Part shown: in pieces, positions 59,176 through 64,000 of the stretch | Position numbering within the stretch: the first letter of the stretch is position 1 | Layout: every line of letters begins with the position of its first letter | NCBI RefSeq assembly: GCF_019175385.1 | Contig: NC_083339.1 | Location: forward strand, 50,458,282 to 50,522,281 | Source of the DNA: Lycium barbarum | Taxonomy: Eukaryota > Streptophyta > Magnoliopsida > Solanales > Solanaceae | DNA length: 64,000 nt | Direction of reading: 5' to 3' | Notes under the pieces: generated by a model | Told to the model about the DNA's origin: nothing | The model's database searches: none | The model's input: only the letters and a program-made list of their open reading frames with translations | Made by a program: the position numbers and the translations under genes

Positions 59176-61251
59176 TGTTATACCCCGTATATTTATACGT
59201 CGAAATATTCACAAGCAAGTCGACTCAAATTAAAGACAGGATCATTTTTGGACACGAAATAGAAATCCTTAATTTTCAATTTTAATTATAACATAAATTG
59301 TTTATAAATTTTACTTAGTGTAAAAATATTATTGGAGATTAGGGACTAATTAATTGCAATTAGATTATTAAGCAAGAATTAGTGATTAGTTAAATTAATT
59401 AAGATTAATTAATAAAGTGAGCCCCACCCGATTTTTAAATAAAAATAAGAGAGAAAAGATGACACATAAGGGGGGGCACGTGTAGGGCTTGGGAGACTCA
59501 CATATATGTATCATCAAATGACTCATTTAATCGCCATTCATACCTTAGTTGAATCAAGAACAAAGAGAAAGAAAGAATTGGAAAAAAAAAAAAACTCTCG
59601 GCCATGGATGCTTTGGCCGAGCATTGAGAGAGTGAAGGAGAAAAATTAAGGTTTCAAGGTGTTATACACATTCAAGGATTGCAACGTGAATTAATCCTTG
59701 GAGTCAAGTTGATTAAGGTAAGATTTGATCTTTTTTTTTACACGTTTTGGAAGTGATTTAAACTTATTAAATTGGTAAATGTGTGATGAATGTAAGAAGT
59801 AGTATATGTTGATGTTGAAATGTAAATTGAGTCGTGTAGGGGGATGCTTTAATTAGGCATGGTGAATTGATTTTTAAGGTTGTTGTTATCAGAGATTATA
59901 TAGTAAAAGAATGAAAGAATTAGATAGTTAAGATTAAAGTTGGGTTGTTATGAACATGTTGTTATCCTTGTCAAGTTGAAAGGATTAAAGATATGATTAT
60001 GTCTATATGTTGTTGTTGGTATTTCTGTGTTAACAGGAAGGTAATTGGAAATTCGGGTTAGGCGAATATATAGGGGAAATGTTGCCCGATTTTAGTTAAA
60101 TCTTTAACTAATGGAAAACCTTAAATGAGAATGTATAAACTAAAGGATAAGTTCTATAAAGAAATGGGCTACAGATTTACGAACTGGAAAATATAGTGAC
60201 TGACGATAACGTTACCTTTATATTAAATAGGCTAAAAGAGCGACAAGGCGAACGGGTTTGCAAATAGTCGCTAACAAGTATGTAAAGCTAACCATTCTTT
60301 CTTTTGGCATGGTCTTTATGAAACAAACAGATGACGTATATATGACTCCAGAGAAGCTCCTATTCTTAGAGCCACTAGGATGGCTAATGTCCTTGATTCT
60401 CAGAACTTACTTTATTATGTCTTGATACGTATCTATGATATGCTTAAGCCGGAAGCGGCTGCCCAAAGGGGCCACCCTAGCTAAGCCGGAAGCGGCTGCC
60501 CGAAGGGGCCATCATGACTACGCCGGAAGCGGCCGTCCGAAGGGACTATTGTGTTATTAGCCGGATGCGGCTACGAGTAGGATTCTATATTTATATTTTT
60601 TATGCTAGGATTTGTGTAATGGACCAGATGACATGGTTCAAAATGTTGTTCCATGTTACTCCCGGGTTGCTTTCTAAACTTGCTTACTGTTGCGCTTTTC
60701 CTTGTTTTATGATTCAGTACTGCCTTACATATTCAGTACATATTCCGTACTGACCCCCTTTCTTCGAGGGGCTGCGTTTCATGCCCGCAGGTTCAGCGAT
60801 GCGGTTCGACAGTCTAGCCACCTAGGAGAGGTCAGCATTGAGAGTCAGACAGCTCCACTTGCTTCGGAGACTGTTCCTGTTTTGGTATAATTTTGTGTGT
60901 ATATATTATAGGCATGACGGGGCCCTGTCCCGTCACTTATGAACGACCATACTCTTCTAGTAGTCTGCGAACAGCATGGGTGTCATGGATACTGTTTGGC
61001 CTTGCCGGCCATTGTTTTGTTGTACCGAAGTATCGGCAGCCTCGTTGGCTTGCATTGTGATACGTTACGTATATATAAATATGTTTTGAGATGTTTTGGG
61101 TTACAGGTCGACTTTGGTATTCTATTTACAGCTTTCGAACTTAGTCAAATAAACCCTATTGAATGCCATGTTTGAGTACGGGTAACATAAGATGGGTGGT
61201 CAGGCAGGTTAAGCTCGGTCACTCTTCATGGCCCTAGGTTGGGTTGTGACA
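59176..61251 (+). repeat. TRGAG-E LTR 2, complete (2076 bp)
   Basis: TGTTATACCCCG to GGGTTGTGACA. It contains the GGAAGCGGCTGCCC units (60446-60577), the CTCGGCCA inverted repeat (59596-59625) and the R hairpins (60747-60792). It serves as 3' LTR of copy 1 and 5' LTR of copy 2. Confidence 0.93.
60747..60792 (+). promoter_or_regulatory. TRGAG-E R-region hairpins
   Basis: GTACTGA, CCCC-loop-GGGG, then CTGCG-TTTCATGCC-CGCAG. Confidence 0.6.
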
Positions 61252-61255
61252 AAAG

Positions 61256-61267
61256 TGGTATCAGAGC
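61256..61267 (+). promoter_or_regulatory. Primer binding site (initiator Met tRNA), TRGAG-E copy 2
   Basis: TGGTATCAGAGC four bases after LTR 2. Confidence 0.94.
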
Positions 61268-61309
61268 AATTCAGTCCTCGGCATGTTCGCAGACGGTGTT
61301 TAGTAGAGT

Positions 61310-61349
61310 CTTGTTTATCGGTGTGTTGTGCACCACATCTATAAACAGG
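61310..61349 (+). promoter_or_regulatory. TRGAG-E leader hairpin with palindromic loop
   Basis: CTTGTTTAT, C, GGTGTG, loop TTGTGCAC, CACATC, T, ATAAACAGG. It has about 15 bp with two wobbles and one mismatch; the loop ends in GTGCAC. It starts 42 nt after the primer site. Confidence 0.7.
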
Positions 61350-61460
61350 AGGCTACGAGACATTAATAGGGTGTCATTCCTTCTTTCGCGTTGAAGATCG
61401 TGCAATAGAGCTGTGTCATAAGTGAAGTCCTTAATCTAATAATGTTGTATGATTTCAGCA

Positions 61461-62642
61461 ATGACTAGGAAGAGTAAAGCGACAGCAGCCCAGAAGGGCC
61501 AATCAATTGAGGATGAGGCGGTTAGCCAAGCCCCCAGGTTTACCAGAGCTCAGACTTATGCTGGGATACATATTCAGTCCCAGAGTTCTCCTACTTCCCC
61601 ACCTCCGGAGGAGCTCAGAGGGGCACCTGATCCAGCTCCAGCCCCAGCACCAGCACCAGTCCCTCAGTCGGATGCTCAGGGTAAGGAGATAAGAGAGATG
61701 AGAGATGCTTTACGTTTGTTGCCTCAGATACTTGCTACCCAGGTTGGACGACAGGATAGGGGTCATGAGTATCCAGATAGGGCTTCTAGTGCCAGGGCCT
61801 GAGATTTTCTTACATTAGATCCCCCAGAGTTTAAGGGCACGGACTCTAATGCTGATCCTCAGGAGTTTATAGATAGTATGCAGCATACCTTGAATGTGAT
61901 GAAGGCGTCAGCTACAGAATCTGTTGAGTTAGCTGCTTATAGATTGCAGGGTATAGCAATTAATTTGTTTCAGTCATGGAGATTATCGAAGGGTAGGGAT
62001 GCTCTTCCGCTGACTTGGCAAGAATTCTGAGATGCCTTCTTGAGCCGTTATATGCCACCCGAGTTGAGGCGGGCAAGGGTTGATAGGTTTCTTAACCTGC
62101 AGCAGGGTAGCATGTCTGTTAGAGAGTATAGTGTGGAATTTGATTCTTCGGCCAGATATGCCCCTTCTATTGTGCAGGAAATGGAAGATAGAGTTCACCG
62201 ATACGTGATGGGATTAGAGCCAGGGTTGCAGGAGGCTTGTATGGCAGTAGCGATGCAGCCAGGTATGGATATAGCTCGTATTCAGGCTTATGCTCAAGGG
62301 TCAGAGGATCGTAGGCGCCAGCGAGAGGCTATATCAGAGCAGAGTAGTAGTCAGCCCAAGAGGGATAGGTCAGAGGGTCAGTATAGACGTTCCACTAGCG
62401 AGAGCAGACCCAATATAGTGCAACTCTGTAGTTTCGAGGATCTCAGCGGGGTAGGGAGACTTTCCTTATGCAGGGACAGAGTTCTTCTTATGCATCGGCT
62501 TCTCAGCAGCAGGTGGGGTCAGGGCAGGAGGTGATGCCCCCTGCTCGATGTGCGACTTGCGGGAAACGTCATGTAGGACAATGTCGTTAGGGTGTATGCT
62601 ATACTTGTGGTGATCCGGGGCACTATGCTAGAGATTGCCCAC
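61461..62642 (+). pseudogene. TRGAG-E gag, copy 2 (complete length, broken)
   Basis: It has the authentic start (ATG at 61461, MTRKSKATAAQKGQS), missing from copy 1. The order is gag core, Arg-rich linker, CATCGKRHVGQC and zinc knuckle CYTCGDPGHYARDC (about 62600-62641). Lesions: TGA at 61800-61802, where copy 1 has CGA; TGA at about 62026-62028; a one-base deletion near 62410 that shifts the frame through 62534; and TAG at about 62587, where copy 1 has CAG. It is not functional. Confidence 0.9.
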
Positions 62643-63560
62643 AAAGAGTGGGTAATATTGTTCCTCAGAATTCGGTAGCAGCGTCGTCATCCTTAGTGTG
62701 AGCCCCAGAGACAGGACTCCAGACTTCTTCCGGCAGAGGTAGAGCATCTAGCTCCAGTACTGGGCCACATCGTATCTACGCTCTAGGTGGGAGATCGGAT
62801 CTAGAGACACCGCAGGATGCACCATCAGGTATACCCTTCTTCAGACAAATTATTGATGGACTTAAGCTAAATACGAACTGTCCTTTATCACTATGACATG
62901 ATGTATTACAACATAAGTTAGAATACAAGCATAGGGGTTAATGGGGTAAATCGAGAAAAAAGACTTAGTGAAACACTTAGTTGAAACCTTAAGGGGGAAG
63001 TGCCCATAGCATAGCAAGACCATAGCTATAAATCCAAACTAGGGTAAACGAATAGAAGACTACCTTTGATATGTAACCTTTTAGTTATTATAACATGATA
63101 CCGGCAGTATCACATCCCATATTTTCTTGCATTGGAAAGCGTGCGAGTTAAATGACAGTACTAACGAAGACGTGGTTATCCCACAAGCTTATAGGTTATT
63201 AGAGTAACGGGACGTATGCGTTGGACATGTTAGCAGTTAAAAAAAAGAAAAACAAGTTTCGTCAAGGGTTGAAATTTATGTGAATATGACTAAGCGCACA
63301 AGGAAGAAAGCAAGATTTCAACGGAAGAGCACGCAATACAACTGACAACGGACTACGAAGTAAGAAGAGAGAAAAGGCAATGACATGGAATTATTACCTC
63401 GGGAAGCAACAGAAAGAGGAGATATTATAGGAATGACTATGTAGAGATCTGGGATGCGTTATAATTAATTATAGCGAATCGACAAACGGAGAAGATATGT
63501 GAAGGGCATAAGCAAATAAGAGAACACTTGAGAAAGTACTGGGGGTTCAGGACCAGTTTA
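62643..63560 (+). other. TRGAG-E copy 2, linker remnant and 3' region
   Basis: Same structure as 58221-59140, including the same jump from linker to 3' region at about 62830 and the LTR-F-like block at 63107-63270. Confidence 0.75.
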
Positions 63561-63595
63561 ACATTCGAGGACGAATGTTCTAAAGGGGGGAAGGA
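63561..63595 (+). promoter_or_regulatory. TRGAG-E copy 2 pre-polypurine hairpin and polypurine tract
   Basis: ACATTCGAGGACGAATGT at 63561-63578, then AAAGGGGGGAAGGA at 63582-63595. Confidence 0.85.
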
Positions 63596-64000
63596 TGTTA
63601 TACCCGTATATTTATACGTCGAAATATTCGCAAGCAAGTCGACTCAAATTAAAGACAGGATCATTTTCGGACACGAAATAGAAATCCTTAATTTTAAATT
63701 TTAATTAGAACATAAATTGTTTATAAAGTTTACTTAGTGTAAAAATATTATTGGAGATTAGGGACTAATTAATTGCGATTAGATTATTAATCAAGAATTA
63801 GTGATTAGTTAAATTAATTAAGATTAATTAATAATGTGGGCCCCACCCGATTTTTAAATAAAATAAAAAAAAAAGATGACACATAAGGGGGGGCACGTGT
63901 AGGGCTTGGGAGACTCACATATATGTATCGTCAAATGACTCATTTAATCACCATTCATACCTTAGTTGAATCAAGAACAAAGAGAAAGAAAGAATAGGAA
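63596..64000 (+). repeat. TRGAG-E LTR 3, continues beyond the window
   Basis: Starts TGTTATACCCG (one C shorter than LTR 2) and follows it to the window end. Confidence 0.92.

Larger units (their letters stand above)
55603..64000 (+). mobile_element. TRGAG-E tandem array: LTR-gag-LTR-gag-LTR, no pol
   Basis: Three LTR copies (55603-57134 truncated, 59176-61251 complete, 63596 to beyond the window) alternate with two internal regions. Each internal region has gag, a short linker and about 0.75 kb of 3' sequence ending in hairpin and polypurine tract. Both skip directly from the gag/protease linker to the 3' region, so protease, reverse transcriptase, RNase H and integrase are absent in both. 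The full unit is about 4.42 kb. Adjacent elements share an LTR, which points to unequal recombination. Confidence 0.9.

Overview
This window is plant nuclear DNA built entirely of transposable elements. I find no host protein-coding gene, tRNA gene or CRISPR array. The gag-pol sequences are Ty3/gypsy chromoviruses of the Tekay/Del type, with a chromodomain after the integrase. There is also a TNP2-type CACTA transposon and the tail of an L1-type LINE. The flavour of the LINE tail and of the LTRs suggests a dicot, most likely a Solanaceae, from a repeat-rich pericentromeric or interstitial heterochromatin block. The genus cannot be read from the sequence.

Layout. (1) 1-920 and 16167-16587 are two halves of one old minus-strand non-autonomous LTR element (LARD-D prime). 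They are separated by a solo LTR (LTR-F, 921-16166, target duplication AAAGG), which itself holds a complete CACTA element (1415-13727, target duplication AAA). The CACTA carries TNP2 and TNPA-like genes on the minus strand, a minisatellite and a LINE fragment. (2) 16588-34845 is a large non-autonomous element (LARD-C) whose 3' LTR is split by a full-length but decayed minus-strand chromovirus (Tekay-2, 23101-32865). (3) 34846-40440 holds an inverted pair of LARD-D LTRs around a fragment of a C-type LTR. (4) 37835-55602 is a plus-strand LARD-D with a degenerate acidic ORF and a 5S rRNA-like stretch. A young full-length minus-strand chromovirus (Tekay-1, 41530-52831, target duplication TTAAG) is inserted in that 5S-like stretch. 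(5) 55603-64000 is a tandem LTR-gag-LTR-gag-LTR array of a gag-only element (TRGAG-E) that has no pol.

How the parts relate. The autonomous chromoviruses and the pol-less families C, D and E have largely unrelated LTR and internal sequences, but they share cis-acting structure: an initiator-methionine tRNA primer site; a hairpin about 41-45 nt downstream of it with an 8-nt apical loop that in five of six copies carries a 6-nt self-complementary sequence that changes between families; in most LTRs a pair of covarying hairpins about 450-515 bp before the LTR end; and a covarying hairpin just upstream of the polypurine tract. I infer that this shared set lets pol-less families use proteins made by Tekay-type elements. 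The leader hairpin resembles a retroviral kissing-loop dimerisation signal and is the most interesting observation in the window. All these structures were folded by eye only.
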